A stretch of 64,000 bases of DNA. It comes from Macrostomum hystrix. Lineage: Eukaryota; Platyhelminthes; Macrostomidae. The translations under genes and the position numbers were made by a program. Positions 34,516 through 47,214 of the stretch are shown in pieces. The notes under the pieces were generated by a model. That model searched no databases and was not told where the DNA came from. It saw only the letters and a list, made by a program, of their open reading frames with translations. Within the stretch, counting starts at the first letter, position 1; each line of letters opens with the position of its first letter. The DNA lies in contig CATNEN010000014.1 in NCBI GenBank assembly GCA_950097015.1, forward strand, positions 2,232,001-2,296,000, given 5' to 3'.

Positions 34516-34800
34516 GGGGGTCCGTGGCAGAGCGGTTAACTCGTTTGCCTCTCGCACCAAGGTCCCTCAGCTCGATTCCGCGACGAGGCCACATTCATTT
34601 GGGGCGCAGCCGCGGAGAGGAGGTTTGGTGGCTTGTCGTGCAATTTACGCCCTTGAGGGCCAACCTCCAAGGCACAGTGAAAGTGCTCACTGCCTGACGA
34701 TGAGAAAGTGTTATAGGGTGTGTACTCAGGAGTCAGCGAATGGGCAGAATTGCCTCCTCGCTGGCTGCGGGTCTAGTGTCACCAAATGATGTGCCATTGG
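34516..34800 (+). mobile_element. tRNA-derived SINE, copy C (3' truncated)
   Basis: It begins 'gtggcagagcggttaactcg', contains the same B box and body ('cgcccttgagggccaacctc', 'caccaaatgatgtgcc') and stops before the usual 3' tail. No target duplication was recognised. Confidence 0.88.
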
Positions 34801-34940
34801 ATTCAACCAGCTGTAAAATTTGAGTGCTGCCCCAGCCATGGACTGAATAGCCTGTACTAAGCCAGGACAAAAATCTATTCTGGTCTGAAAAGACAGACGG
34901 GCCGGGAAGGATTGGTAGTAAAATCTGCTTGTCATGGTCA

Positions 34941-37344
34941 TTAATGAAGACTGGCCTCGGTATCATCATCAGCAGAGGCTGCGGCCACATCCTCAGTGAG
35001 GCTGGGCGTAGCATCGGCTCCATCTTCAACAACATCGCCAGTAGCTTCCAGCTGAGGCGGATCTTCAGGATGCTCATCGTCTCGATCGTCTGGCTGCGAC
35101 TCTTCCAGGCCGTTGTTCGGCTCGCGCTTCAACAGGCCAGTCGGGTGATCGGCAGCAGCAGCCGCCCAACTGTCGCCGGCGCCGCAACGTTTAACGCGAC
35201 CGCCACCCAGCGGGGCGCCGTCATGATGCAGGCGCTGATGTCGCGTCAGGGCGTTGATCTGAACGAACCAGGCGCCGCAGACGTCGCACTCGTGGGTGAC
35301 AGTTGGCCGTACACCGCCGGGACCCGAGTGGACATTCTGGATGTGATTCTGCAGGTGGACTCGCTGGTTGAAGCGGGCGCCGCACGTCACGCAGTGAAAA
35401 GGCCGCTCGTTGGTGTGCGTCCGGTAATGCAGCATCAGGTTGCACCTGCGGTCGACAACGAGCGCTGAGGTAGAACTTTGAATTCCCAGATCCTCAAATT
35501 TAACAGACATTATTTCCAGATCCTCAAATTTAACTGACATTATTTCCGAATCCTCAAATTTAACTGACATCATTCCCAGATCCTCAAATTTAACTGACAT
35601 CATTTCCAGATCCTCAAATTTAACTGACATCATTCCCAGATCCTCAAATTTAACTGACATTATTCCCAGATCCTCAAATTTAACTGAAATTATTCCCAGA
35701 TCCTCAAATTTAATAGGCATTATTCCCAGATCCTTAAATTTAACAGGCACCATTCCCAGATACTCAAATTTAATAGGCACCATTCCCAGATCTTCAAATT
35801 TAACAGGCACCATTCCCAGATCCTCAAATTCAACAGGCACCATTCCCAGATCCTCAAATTTAACAGGCATTATTCCCAGATCCTCAAATATAACAGGCAT
35901 TATTCCCAGTACTTATATCTTATAAAGATTATGATTTTTGGCAGAAAACACGGCAATTAAGGGTACCGATAGGAGAATCGCTTCTGGCACTTGTCGCACT
36001 TAAACCGCTTGTTAGTGTCGTGCAGCTTCATGTGTCGGCGCAGGCTGCTCTGATGCGGGAAGCAGCTGCTGCACACGCGGCAGAGCCACGGCTTGGCGCT
36101 CTCCTCGCCAAGGTAGGCCTCGTCTTCCAATAGCTCGGCTCCGTTTGGCGGCGAATGATGCGAGTACTGCTGCTGCTGCTGCTGCTGAATGTGCTGCTGA
36201 AGCTGCGGGTTAAGATGCTGGTGATGAGGCAGAGCCGACTGACAAACAACTCCAGCGGGTCCGCTATCGCCAAGGAATGCGGCTCTGGCCTCTTGCTGCT
36301 GCTGCTGCTGCAGACTGCGTTGGCAGCGTCGTCGATGGTTGCCATGGTGACGAGAGGGGACGCTGCCGAAGCCGGTTGGCAGCTGTCTGGCCAGACTGGA
36401 AATAGAAGCGGCAGTCGGCACGGACACTGCGGCCAGGAACTCGGCTGGGAACACCGGCTGGCTGGAGACTGCGCTGCCATTCTCCAGCATTGAGGATAAA
36501 TTTCCCAGTAGCACCGAGTCCATGGCGATCTGGCAGAGGATGAATTTTACCTTAACAACTTGAGAACTAAATTTTGGCTGCCAGAAATTTTGGCATTTGA
36601 TCGAGTGGCACGATTGCATTTTTAGGGAGAAATTCCGTATAGATTGGGCATTTCGGGATAATTTTTTTGAATTTGGTATTTAAGGATAAACTATATTTTA
36701 GTTAACGATTTCGGGATAAATTGTATTTTTATTGACAATTTAGGGATGAATTTGAATACTGAAATGGAAGGGTGAGGATTATAACATTCTTAGATAACTG
36801 TGGGGCCTAAAACTGTTATATTAGACTTTTATTATTGGGAAAAAATACAACCGATGAGCTACTCATGGTACTTAAAGTAGAATGAGTAGCTTATTTGCCG
36901 CATTAACAAATATTAATACTCGCGCAGCGCGTGCAGTTTCTGCGCCTCACTCACCTTGGTCTCAATGGAGCCGGCAATGCTGGTGGCGGCAGCTGACACC
37001 GCGGCTGAAACGGCGGCGGCGGCAGCAGCTGCGGCTTGGCTTCCAGCTGAGGCGGCCGCATCGCCAGCTGCCAGAGCCGGCAGAGTGTCCTCAGTCTCGC
37101 CGCAGTGGTACAGCAGCCGATGCTCCTCCATCAGGTGTTTCTCGGTGGTGACTGCGTTGCACAAGGCGCAGGTGTGCAGAGTGTAGAAAATGGGCTCGCC
37201 CGGGTGGGCCTCAGCAATGTGCTGCTGCAGGCGCTTCTGGGCCAACGTCAGGAAAGTGCATTGCGGGCATCGCAGCACGTGCACTATGGCTTTCTCGGTG
37301 CCGCACAATGCCTGATGCTGCAGAGCGTGAGTAGGCGTTGCCAT
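34941..37344 (-). CDS. C2H2 zinc-finger protein, six fingers, 3 exons
   Basis: Probable DNA-binding transcription factor; no orthologue recognised. Exons are 36955-37344, 35967-36529 and 34941-35445. Junction phases 0 and 2 match, giving 485 aa. Two N-terminal fingers are C26/C29/H42/H47 and C59/C62/H75/H80. A long Ala- and Gln-rich linker with polyQ follows. Then come four clustered fingers: C280/C283/H296/H300, C308/C311/H324/H328 (split by intron 2), 'FHCVTCGARFNQRVHLQNH' and 'HECDVCGAWFVQINALTRH'. The linker 'THTNERPF' joins fingers 4 and 5. The tail is acidic. The donor of exon 1 (AAG|GTGAGT) is strong. An alternative is that 36523 (ATG, 'MDSVLLGN') starts a separate transcript, but the clean phase-0 junction and paired fingers favour one gene. 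Confidence 0.82.
35485..35910. repeat. 30-bp minisatellite in zinc-finger gene intron
   Basis: About 14 copies of a 30-bp unit containing 'cccagatcctcaaatttaac' and 'aggcaccatt' or 'tgacattatt'. It fills the 521-bp intron 35446-35966. Being divisible by three and open on the minus strand, it can look like a repeat extension of the protein, but the flanking splice sites show it is intronic. Confidence 0.95.
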
Positions 37345-38650
37345 GACAACGCAAGGTGTCACTCTAGATCCGAAGCGGAGCTAAGAGTCCGGCCCAATGG
37401 CCGGCAGCTAACCGGGCTGAAAATCGATAATTTGCAATCGAACTTTCAAAAGAATCGAAAAGTGCAATCTACCCGCATAAGAAAGGATATAAGTGTAGCC
37501 AGCAATGAACCAGACTGCTAGGCGCAGATGATAACAAAGAACTTTACCGCAACCTACCGTAAAGGAAATGTAACGAATCAAGTCCAACAAGCCAAACACA
37601 AAGCGCAGCTTCAATTGGCTATTTTTAAACAATGCTCAACTTTGATTAGCCGAGTTGAGTTAAACAATAACAAAAAAGTCGCGATCGGAGAACGGCCTAC
37701 ACCCGAGGCGAGCGAAGCCATGGCCGGAATGGCTTCATGAATATATATATGTGTGTGTATGTGTGTGTGTGCATTTCTCCCTTTTAGGAAAGAGGATAGT
37801 GAGGATCTGGCAGGAGTGGAGGGGATACAAGAAGCAGAGTGGCACATGAGACAGAGAGAAAGAGACTATGAAGCAGAGGGGAGCAGAGAAAGAGGAAGCC
37901 CTCATCCAACTCTGCTCCCCAAACCATTTCTACAGTTGGAAAAAAGAAAGACAGACAGAAAGAGAAAAGAGAAGGGGCTGGGGTGGGCGCTTCTTCCTTT
38001 TGCTTCGGGTTCAGCCCCTCGCCATGGTGTTGCGGGTGGGTGGGGAGCATTTGGGAGAGTAGAAAAGAAGAAAGCGAGGAGAAGGGAGGGGAGGATTACA
38101 TGAGTAGAAGGGGTCGAGATGGAAATAGGAAAGAGATGGGGCAGCAGAGGGGCCTAAACACATTCAAGTCATCTCTTTTTCACTCTGTCGCATTCGCTCT
38201 GTTCGCATTGCCTGCATTGAGTTTTTTCTCCAGCTGCATTGCGGGGGGGGCCTGTTCGACACAAGAGGCCAAAAAGGGAGGGGCGAGTGCAGCCAGGAAA
38301 GCATAAAAAAGAGAAATAGATGAGATGCAGGGGTGAAGCACACAAAGATATGAAGACAGACAGACGGCTGACTGGCAGCGTCGAGGGAGATGGCAAGGGA
38401 GAAAATAGAGACTAAAGGATTGGGGAGAAAAGTGAAGCGCACACAAAGCAGTCGCACAACACAGCCGCATTCAGACCGCAGAAACAGAGCAGACATTCAG
38501 GACAGGCAACACGGGCCAGATGGGCCGCTAGAGATAACTGTTTCATGAGGCGAAAACAGACAGGCAGAAGGTTTGGACACTTAGGGAGCGAACGAAAAAG
38601 CGAGAGGGAGAAGTGGGAAAGCTTAGAAGACAGACGCGATCCCAAAAAGG
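37345..38650. other. Intergenic, becoming purine-rich
   Basis: Upstream region of the zinc-finger gene. A (TA)n(TG)n microsatellite lies at 37739-37772. From 37780 the plus strand is strongly purine-rich with no gene. The open frames here follow the base composition. Confidence 0.5.
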
Positions 38651-38654
38651 CGAA

Positions 38655-39290
38655 AGCTAGATACAAGAGAGAGAGCGAGAGAGAGAGAGAGAGCGAGATA
38701 GAGAGAGCGAGATAGAGAGAGCGAGATAGAGCGAGAGAGAGAGCGAGATGGACAGAGAGCGAGAGAGAAAGAGCGAGATAGAGGGAGAGCGAGAGAGAGA
38801 GAGAGAGAGCGAGATAGAGCGAGAGAGAGAGCGAGATGGACAGAGAGCGAGAGAGAAAGAGCGAGATAGAGGGAGAGCGAGAGAGAGAGAGAGAGCGAGA
38901 GAGAAAGAGCGAGATAGAGAGAGAGCGAGAGAGAAAGAGCGAGATAGAGAGAGAGCGAGATAGAGAGAGAGCGAGATAGAGAGAGAGCGAGATAGAGAGA
39001 GAGCGAGATAGAGAGAGAGAGCGAGATAGAGAGAGAGCGAGAGAGAAAGAGCGAGATAGAGAGAGAGCGAGATAGAGAGAGAGCGAGAGAGAGATAGACA
39101 GAGGGCGATAGAGAGAGAGCGAGAGTGAGATAGACACAGAGTGAGATAGAGAGAGGGAGAGAGAGAGAGATAGACACAGAGTCACAGAGTGAGATAGAGA
39201 AAGGGAGAGAGCGAGATAGACAGAGCGAGATAGACAGAGTCACAGAGTGAGATAGAGAGAGGGAGAGAGAGATAGTTAGAGAAAAGTGAA
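38655..39290. repeat. GA-rich microsatellite region
   Basis: Long interrupted runs of 'gagagagcgagatagagaga' on the plus strand. Higher-order copies (for example 38748-38800 and 38835-38890) show larger units have duplicated. Strand asymmetry is near complete (polypurine/polypyrimidine). Confidence 0.95.
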
Positions 39291-40222
39291 GGGGAGAGAA
39301 AGGAGGAAGCACCTCGATCCCTGGCACTGACGCGATAAAGAAGCGACGCTTCTTAATGAAAGTTTCTGATGTTTTGAATAGTTGTAAAACAATTCGTCAA
39401 GGCAGAAACAGTGAAGTAGCGAGAGAGTGAGAGATGTTCAGAGGCAAAGCGCGACGGCAGTAGTGTAGAAGAAGAACGACATGGCGAGTTGGAAAAAGCG
39501 AGAGAGCACATAAGCCAGACAAAGCCTTGAAGAGAGAAGAAGCGAAAAAAGAAAATCCAGAATGATGGGAGAGAAAACGGGACGAGGTGGGGGACGGTCG
39601 CGTTGATCCAAAAAAGAAGCAAATGGGAAAGGAGAAAGCGATATAGCAATATCGATTCAGCGAGGGTAACAGAGAGAAGAGCGCGTGTGGGACGCCTTCG
39701 GGGAGCGAGCCGGGAAAGACTTGCTTTGGGAAACTGAGGAAAAAAAGAGAAACAGGAGTGACACAGAAAGGGGAAGAAAAAATGAGGGGACAGAGAAAGA
39801 GGCGCGCACAGACAGAGGGAATAAGAGACGCAGAATCCCTTATATTCCCAGTTCCAAACGAAAGCCAGAATGTCGGGTACCCTCTTAGCCTCACCTTTGC
39901 AAAGGATAAAACGTACCTCCCCTCCTCTGCTGCTCCTAAGCGCTCTCCTCTATCCACTGTCCCCCCATCCTCGCAGTGCCAGGCCGGGTATTTGGGCCAT
40001 TCACGACGAATGTCACTCTGTCCATGACGCGCTCCTGTAAGCGTCTATTTTTCCTTACTAAGTTTGTTTCCCCAAAAACAGGCAGATCTGCTTCTTCAGA
40101 GATAGCCCAGGGGTGGGGGCTAATCCAGAGACGAGCGGATTTGACTAAGCTGGAAATTTGAGGGGCCAGATGGCTGGGGAAGGCTGCATGGTTGCATCGC
40201 TAACTAAGAATACTACTATCAC
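39291..40222. other. Intergenic
   Basis: Purine-rich to about 39850, then mixed sequence. No gene, RNA or array was recognised. Confidence 0.45.
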
Positions 40223-40368
40223 TTAATATCGACATAGCTCGTATAAACACTGTCTGCGATGGTAACAAAGACTTCCACAATCGTCGTTTCGTAAACAAAA
40301 AACTATTTCGAAAAGTGAGATTTTTTTTCTGCTTTGATGCTTAAAAGCATTTGCATTTGTTAACTTAC

Positions 40369-40585
40369 CGTGTAGATTAGGCACATCTTTCTTTACTTTG
40401 TATGCTACTGTAAGTAGTGCTACAGAGAAGAAACCACCTAAGAAGTTTTTTACACCTAAGATGTAATGTAAGTCATATCCAAATGGATATGTTTGGTTCT
40501 CTGACTCTGCCTTGGTGTCTGACTTATACACATGTCTGATTTTTCCACCACATAATTCTAGTATCCATATTTTACCTATAGTCAT
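40369..40585 (-). CDS. Possible isolated first exon, hypothetical
   Basis: ATG at 40583-40585 opens a 72-codon frame ending at a consensus donor CACG|GTAAGT. It contains a short hydrophobic stretch, 'NFLGGFFSVALLTVAY'. Codon use is AT-rich, unlike the other genes here, and no partner exon was found downstream on the minus strand. I do not recognise the protein. It could be a transposon remnant or chance. Confidence 0.2.
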
Positions 40586-43500
40586 GTACTCAATGGCATT
40601 ACACTACTGACCCCTTTATAGTCAGTCTGACTCTGAATTAACAGTGTATAAAACTATATTTATCTGACATTAACTCTAACTTTGTACACATTTTGATTGT
40701 TGTTTGTTTTAAATATTTAGTCAGTGGCCTTGTGTACTTTTACTGCCATTCTTTCTTTTCTCTATTATTTGTTAGGCAAACTGCAGAAAATCTAAAGCAA
40801 ATCTATACTCATTTAATTATTTTTGCTTTTTCTCAGCAACACAGATTCAGTGGTGTCATGAAAATATTTTCTTTTCAAAATAATTAACTAAGCTGTTTTA
40901 AATAAAAAAGACAAAAAACTAGCATAATTTTAAATTATTGCACTAGAATCCTAGGAGAATAAGACAGAGAATAAAGGGGTGCTAATTACTTTGTCACAAC
41001 TATTCTGTCATATTGGATGACAAACTGACCAACTTAAATGAGTGCACTGGTTAATGGGTTTGTGTAAACACTGAAATGGACCACAATGGACCACAGGACT
41101 ACAATGGAACTGATGAAGTAGTTATAGTTTTTTCATAATATAGCCGAGCTGTCATGATTTCTATTAATATTCATTTTATTTAGCTTCATTAAAAAACATG
41201 TAAAAATGATATTCATTTAGAAACAAATAAATTTGTTGCAGACAAATAGCAATTAGTTAAGGTTTTAAATCAAGTGAAACTTTTTCTTTTAGCTTAATTT
41301 AGATTGATATAATTAGTCTGTGGCAATTTTAGTAATTTGATATTCTTAGTGTCAGTGTTCTTATTCTTGGTGTTCTTTTGTTTCTTTTTTCTTTAGTTTG
41401 ATTTTCAAACTATAACTCATAACATTCAGATAATCTGAACTTGCACTTATATTACCAAGTTAATTATAACCTGATAAATGCAAAAAATTCATGATTGGGA
41501 TTTTAGGACATCAACCAGACATCAGCTCTTGAAGCAATATAAAAATATTACTGCCTTGGTCCTGTCTATGTCTATTGCAGGATATTGTAGTCTGTTTTCA
41601 GTGTTTAAACAAACCCCTGATTAACAGATGACAAAGTGATCCCAGTCCAACATTCAATCAATTTGTAGTTGTCAAAAAAGTTTTAAAGTACCCAGCAACA
41701 GATAAATGAGCTTACTTATAAGCAGAAAAGAAATTCATGCATTGGTCCTATTATTTATGAACAGTTTAAAAACTTGGCATTCTTTTCAAATCATTCATTA
41801 AACTGTTTTAATTTTCTACATTCACTAACTACTAACACATAGGGGCCTACTAAAAGTATTTTAACACCATGCTAGGAGGGCACTTGGCAGAACCATTATT
41901 TATTGTCAATCCAAACTCCCTTATTATTGTTATTACCCCTGCTGAATTTTGACACAATCCTTCAGAATTTTCCTAATTTCTACAATGAACATAAATGAAA
42001 CTTTTTAGAAAAATAGTTTAATATAGGATTCAAAAATAATGCCAAAACGTGTTAATAAGACTGTTAAAGAGAAACCATTTAATAGCCTTGAAACTAATTA
42101 GGAAAATTGCTGACAATACAATACGGCCCCGGGTGTTGCACATGTATGAGCTAAATTGTTCATTAGACGTCGTCACAAGACTTAAAACATGCAACAAGAA
42201 AATGTTCAATGATGTGGCATAATGAAAAATGTGAAGACATTGGCCTTACCAATACCATGCAAATAGGGCATTCCAGGCTAGGGGCCTATAAAAATTTGCA
42301 ACACAAAAGTTGGAACATCAGGGACTTTCATTTGAGGATAAATTTATCAAGCATAAGCTAAATTGATAAATAAATGTGTCAAAGTAAATTTTACATTTGC
42401 ATAGAAATCTACAGAAGCAGTAGCTGTAGCTATCGTGTATTTTCCTTATTTAGATAGAAGCCCTAAAAGAAAATAATGACAATTTACAAGTGGCAAAATA
42501 TATTCCAATTTTAAATTCGATTAAGAAAATAAATAATAGTGCTACAATCTGATGATTCATAAATTTCTTAGCTTTTATTAATCAGTACATAGTCAGGTTA
42601 CTGTTACCATGCGAAAAGGGCAACCACACGGCCGCGCTAGTTTATAGAGTTTTAAAATGCTGTTTCGAAGTAAATTACTTTATTATTAAAAAGTTAAAAA
42701 TGTGTACAAATTGTCAAACGTTTAACAAATAAAGGTGTTTGCATTTTTAAGATAAAACATTAAAAAATAGTCATCAATATCAATGATTATAAATTAAAAA
42801 GCTTTTTAAATAATATGGTACTAAACTATCGTAACTAAAAAAGGCGTTTTTTGCTTTTTTAAAATGACTGGCAGCATCGCGAAGAATTATAAAACGAAGA
42901 AAATGTAAATGTAAATATCATGTCAATTAGGCCCTAACGACTTGTGAATGTATATAACGAAATATAACCATATTAGACACTTGTGTATCTAGGTTCAATT
43001 TCTTACGATACAACCCAGTATCAGTATATAATTTTATAAATAGTCTACTTTCAGTTTTCATTCGCTAAAAAGTACAAGTTTTTCATTTAGAAACACACGA
43101 TTTGAAACTTCATTATGTTTTATTTGCACACAATTAGCTAGCATTAGGCCTAGGCTTCCCTTATATAGACCTATTTCGGCAAAGTTCTACTTCCGTTCGT
43201 TATATTATTTTTTGTTTGCAAAGGACAGATAGCGACAAAAAACAAGTTTAACGGTAACAAAAAGTCTGTAGTTTGGTCACACAGTTCTGAAAAGTCTTGG
43301 TCAGTCTTTCTTCTTTCAAACTGGGTAGTAGTGCCTAATCCAGTAGAGGAGGGCACCGAAGCTATTCTTGGGGTATAGATAGCGCCATAAGAATTCTTCA
43401 AGGTGGCTTTCGAATAGAGCAGCACTCGTGCCATGCATTTGACGCAGCTTGGCCTTCGCGAAATCTTCAGCTGCAGAATTTCTGTGCTTTAGCTTCCTGT

Positions 43501-43989
43501 TCCCCCATATTTGCCAGATTTTGCCATAGACATAGATCCAAGTGTCAAGTCACGGCAAAGCTACGTCAGCACAACTTTTTCAAACTCAGAATCCACATGT
43601 GGCACAAATACAAACTAAAAAATAATATAGGCCCCTAATGAACAGAAGTAGAACATTGCTTCTATTTACCTATTACTTCATAGTTAGGCCTGGTCAGGCT
43701 ACATTTTTTACTTTTATTGAGATATTTGTGTAAGTAAATTAGTCATTTAAAAGTATATAAGCCTGCAGTAGCTAGTGGCTTTTAATACCTAAAGCTATGA
43801 TTGGTTTTACTGGCCTAAAGTTTAAATGCATTTTGTATTCCTGTTTTTAAGACAATTCAGTTCACATCTCATTCTTGTCTTACTTTATCACATGAAAAAA
43901 TCATATATATTTATCTAATTATCTAATATACATATCAAAATATACTTTCAAGTTTTTTCACAATAGTTTCCTAGTACTTCTCTTTAATT

Positions 43990-45430
43990 ATCACTCTAAT
44001 GATATGATGTCACAAAAGTTGTCCTTGGGTTAAATTAATTTTTTTTCTGAATGCCACTAAAGTTGTTCTAGGGCCTAGTGCTAATTTTTTAATATCCTAC
44101 TGAGATAGGGCCCTGTTTTCTTAGAAACCATTTCCCGTGCAAATTTATTATTTTGTTTTATTCTACGAAGCTTTTGTTTAAATGCACTAAATTTGTTTTT
44201 ATGCACCGAAATATAAAAGTTATAATGAAGTGAGGAAAGGAATGAAAAAGACTATAAATACACAAGCAAAATAAAGAGAAAATCAACTCTGACAACCTTG
44301 GTTGAGAAGGAGTTCAAAAGTAAAACAAAGCTTGAATTTTGAAGGGTTCATATTGAAGTTATTTGAGATAGAGACATTGCAAAAGAGAACTAAATAGAGT
44401 GAAGAAAAGCTGTAAATCTAGATCCATTGGTAAAGCCCAAGGACGGACTGAAGATTGAACTGAAGATTGAATTAAAGACAGATAAAGACTGATAAAAATT
44501 GATACAAAGTACTTATAGGAATAAAACAGTAAAATAGAAGTCGGCCATATTATAGCGCTACCAGATTAGATACATAAATGCTACCAATTTGAATTAAGAA
44601 AGTGTATTAAAGGAATAAATTTAAGATATTCATAAGATGGACATAAAGACAGTACTTGAATAAAGTGTATTAAGCCCTAGGACAACTTTGGTAACAGCAG
44701 TAGGATTAAATTAGCCCTACAACACTACTTCTGACTCTAAAGTTGTTGTAGGCTAGAGGTGTTTTTATGTAATGTCTTAGTAATTTCAATATTTTCTTAG
44801 ATTTTGCCTCTGAGAATGTATTATATATAAAGAAATATTTTCTGGGTAGCATATTTAGTTATTCTATTTAGCATATTTAGTTAGTCTATTTAGCATATTT
44901 AGTTAGTCTATGTAGCATATTTTGTTATTCTGGCCTATTAGCCTACTTTATTGTATGTGTGTAGGGCCTATGTTATATGCCTTTATTTAATAACTGATCT
45001 CAATACTTATTTTTGCTTTTATCTTATTGTTAACACCAAAGTTGTGCTAGGGCTAATTAGGTAATATAGGCTTATAAGAAAATCCTATTGGTGTTACCAA
45101 TGTTGTTGCATGCCTAACTTCTTAGTAAACTATTTATTCTAATGATGTCACCAAAGTTGTTCTAGTGCTAATTAGGCCTACTATTTTAAGTTTACTTTCA
45201 CAATGTTGTTGTATTTCTTATTGTTAATATACTACAAAAGTAGTTTTTATAGGGGTATTTGAGTATAATATTGAAAGTAATTTCAATATTTTCTTAGAAT
45301 TTGTCTCTGAGAATGTATTTTATATATTTAAAAGAATTTCTTGGTAGTGTATTTAGTCCGGTAATGTATTTAGTTAGTCTAGGTTGCTTATTTAGTTATT
45401 CTGGCCGATTACATTATTGTACATACATGT
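43990..45430. repeat. Decayed ~0.5-kb repeats with 'ccaaagttgttctag' core
   Basis: Variants of 'caccaaagttgttctagggc' occur near 44017, 44058, 44735, 45035 and 45147. A longer block is duplicated at 44779-44950 and 45276-45425, sharing 'agtaatttcaatattttctt' and 'ctctgagaatgtatt'. Near 44690, 'caactttggtaacagcag' resembles the LTR/primer-site junction of the gypsy element. This may be an eroded LTR-type element. Confidence 0.4.
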
Positions 45431-45829
45431 GCAACCTCCCAAATCTTAGCCGGCCATGCGACTTAGTTTTTGCTCTCATTTGCGACTTAGTTCGTTTCAT
45501 TGCTCTATTTATGACTTAGTTTGCTCTCATTTGCTCTCTTTTTCTCCCCTTTTTCGATTGGTCAATTGGTTTTTGCGACTTAACTTGCTTGGCCCTCATT
45601 TCACCTGGCCAGTTCGGCCAGGTTGGCTGGGTGTTGTGCATGTATGCTACCCACAATAAATCATGAAGTTCCCTCACCAATACTTGTTGTTTTCTTGATA
45701 ATTTATGCTGTCTGGTTAATAATTTATGCTAAACTCTTATTTAATCATGCTATCCCTTATAAAATTATGATAATCATGATGTCATGTGGGGGAAGAAAAT
45801 CATGCTTTGAGGTCTGTAGAACAAAAATC

Positions 45830-45980
45830 ATAAAAATATACAACTTGAATATTATACTTATCTTTTCTTGACATATCCTCTCATTAACTTGTGCTACCCC
45901 TGTGATATATCATGTTATCCCTCAACAAAGCTTGCTACCCCCCTGATAATTCATGCTACCCCTTGATAATTGCTGATACA
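45830..45980. repeat. Dispersed copy of the tyrosinase-intron satellite element
   Basis: Collinear with 4235-4440, including 'tgatatatcatgttatccct', 'ttgctacccccctga' and 'aattcatgctaccccttg'. Only one or two satellite units are present here, against about 72 at the other site. Confidence 0.6.
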
Positions 45981-46603
45981 TATATATATATAATATGTGT
46001 ATGTAGCAGGCATGCTATCTATGCATGTGTATATATATATTAACTTAACAGTATATTAAATTTTGACATTTGCTCTAAAGTTCTTCTATAACTTTCAAAA
46101 AAACTTCCAAATTCATTTATGAAATGCATACAAAATTATTGCTTTAGTTCAGTAAAGTTACTTATGGTAGGCAGTATATAGCTACAAGTAAAGGTGAAAG
46201 CAACTGTTTTATTCCATTGTGGCTTTATTTAAACTACTAAGAGAAGGAATTTCAGTAAGGAGACATAGCTGGAAGTTAGCTATGTCCCATTAAAATTGTA
46301 TTTAAATACAAACAGAGGAAACCATTTTAAAAGAGACATCACAAATGACAATTTGAGAAAATTATATGCCAGTACATTGATGCATAAGTTTGAAGTTTAC
46401 TTTTTCTGCAATTTAATATTGTTTCAATATCTGTGCATGCACTGGGAAGTCTTTGTTCACCTTGCAAATACCTGTTCTCTTGTAAAGAATCTTACAAATC
46501 TTCCTTCTTGCGTCTCAAATCTTTCGTCAAGAGCCTTGTTTCTAGCTGACCAAGTTAATCACTTTCCTCATCGAACTTTTATTTACAGTAAAAATCCGTT
46601 ACC

Positions 46604-47029
46604 ATGGCAGCAAAGCGTGTTAATGCAGTCAAGCCGCTGACCCGGCAGGTTTGCATCAAAAAGCGCAACAAGCACATTCAGCGTCACCATAGCGACCGTT
46701 ACAACCGCGTCAAGCCCAGCTGGCGCCGACCCAAGGGCATCGACAACCGAATGCGGCGCAAGTTCAAAGGCCAGTCGGTGATGCCGCAGATCGGCTTCGG
46801 CTCGGACAAGCGTACCAAGCACATTCACCGAGACGGCTTCCGGCACGTGCTGGTGCACAATGCCAGGGAGCTGGAGATGCTGCTGATGGAGAACAGGCGC
46901 TACGCTGGCGTGATCGCGCACACCGTCAGCTCGAAGAAGCGCAAAGTCATGGTTGAGCGAGCCGCCCAGCTGGGCATTCGCCTCGTCAACGGCAGCTCCA
47001 AGCTGCGCACAGACGAGCAGCAGGAGTGA
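46604..47029 (+). CDS. RPL32: 60S ribosomal protein L32 (eL32)
   Basis: Component of the large ribosomal subunit. 141 aa (human 135). The conserved blocks are present in order: '[15 protein letters not shown]', '[19 protein letters not shown]', '[14 protein letters not shown]', '[17 protein letters not shown]' and '[20 protein letters not shown]'. The coding region is one uninterrupted exon. ATG lies in a strong context (ACCATGG). Directly upstream is 'cttttatttacag', an excellent acceptor, implying either a 5' UTR intron or a spliced-leader trans-splice site. Confidence 0.97.
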   Translation: MAAKRVNAVKPLTRQVCIKKRNKHIQRHHSDRYNRVKPSWRRPKGIDNRMRRKFKGQSVMPQIGFGSDKRTKHIHRDGFRHVLVHNARELEMLLMENRRYAGVIAHTVSSKKRKVMVERAAQLGIRLVNGSSKLRTDEQQE

Positions 47030-47214
47030 CCCAGGAAGAGAACTTGTCTGTCTGACTTAAAGAAAGTGTTCTAGTATGCTAAATATATGGCAGATGTCAT
47101 TTTCGCCGAGACTGTTCGTGTGACACATTCTGGACATTGTTGATGCTGGAAGCCTGGAAACAATACCGAATTTGTGATTGTGCTTAACCTATTTGATTTT
47201 TTATCTAATTAGAC

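Larger units (their letters stand above)
40586..46603. other. 6-kb AT-rich intergenic region
   Basis: No gene was recognised apart from the 5' region of RPL32 at the right end. It contains decayed repeats (43990-45430) and a dispersed satellite relative (45830-45980), annotated separately. A pyrimidine-rich stretch near 46500-46515 ('cttccttcttgcgtc') resembles the TOP-type start of ribosomal protein mRNAs. Confidence 0.5.

Noticed and set aside
34941-35900. Zinc-finger frame continuing into 10-residue 'KFEDLGMVP'-type repeats
   Set aside because: The extension is the 30-bp intronic array. Using the acceptor at 35446 restores finger 4 across the junction.
38412-39327. Ser/Leu-rich frames of 230-257 codons
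   Set aside because: Polypyrimidine side of the GA microsatellite.
43171-43434. 87-codon minus-strand frame
   Set aside because: No recognisable motif or flanking splice sites; chance frame in AT-rich DNA.
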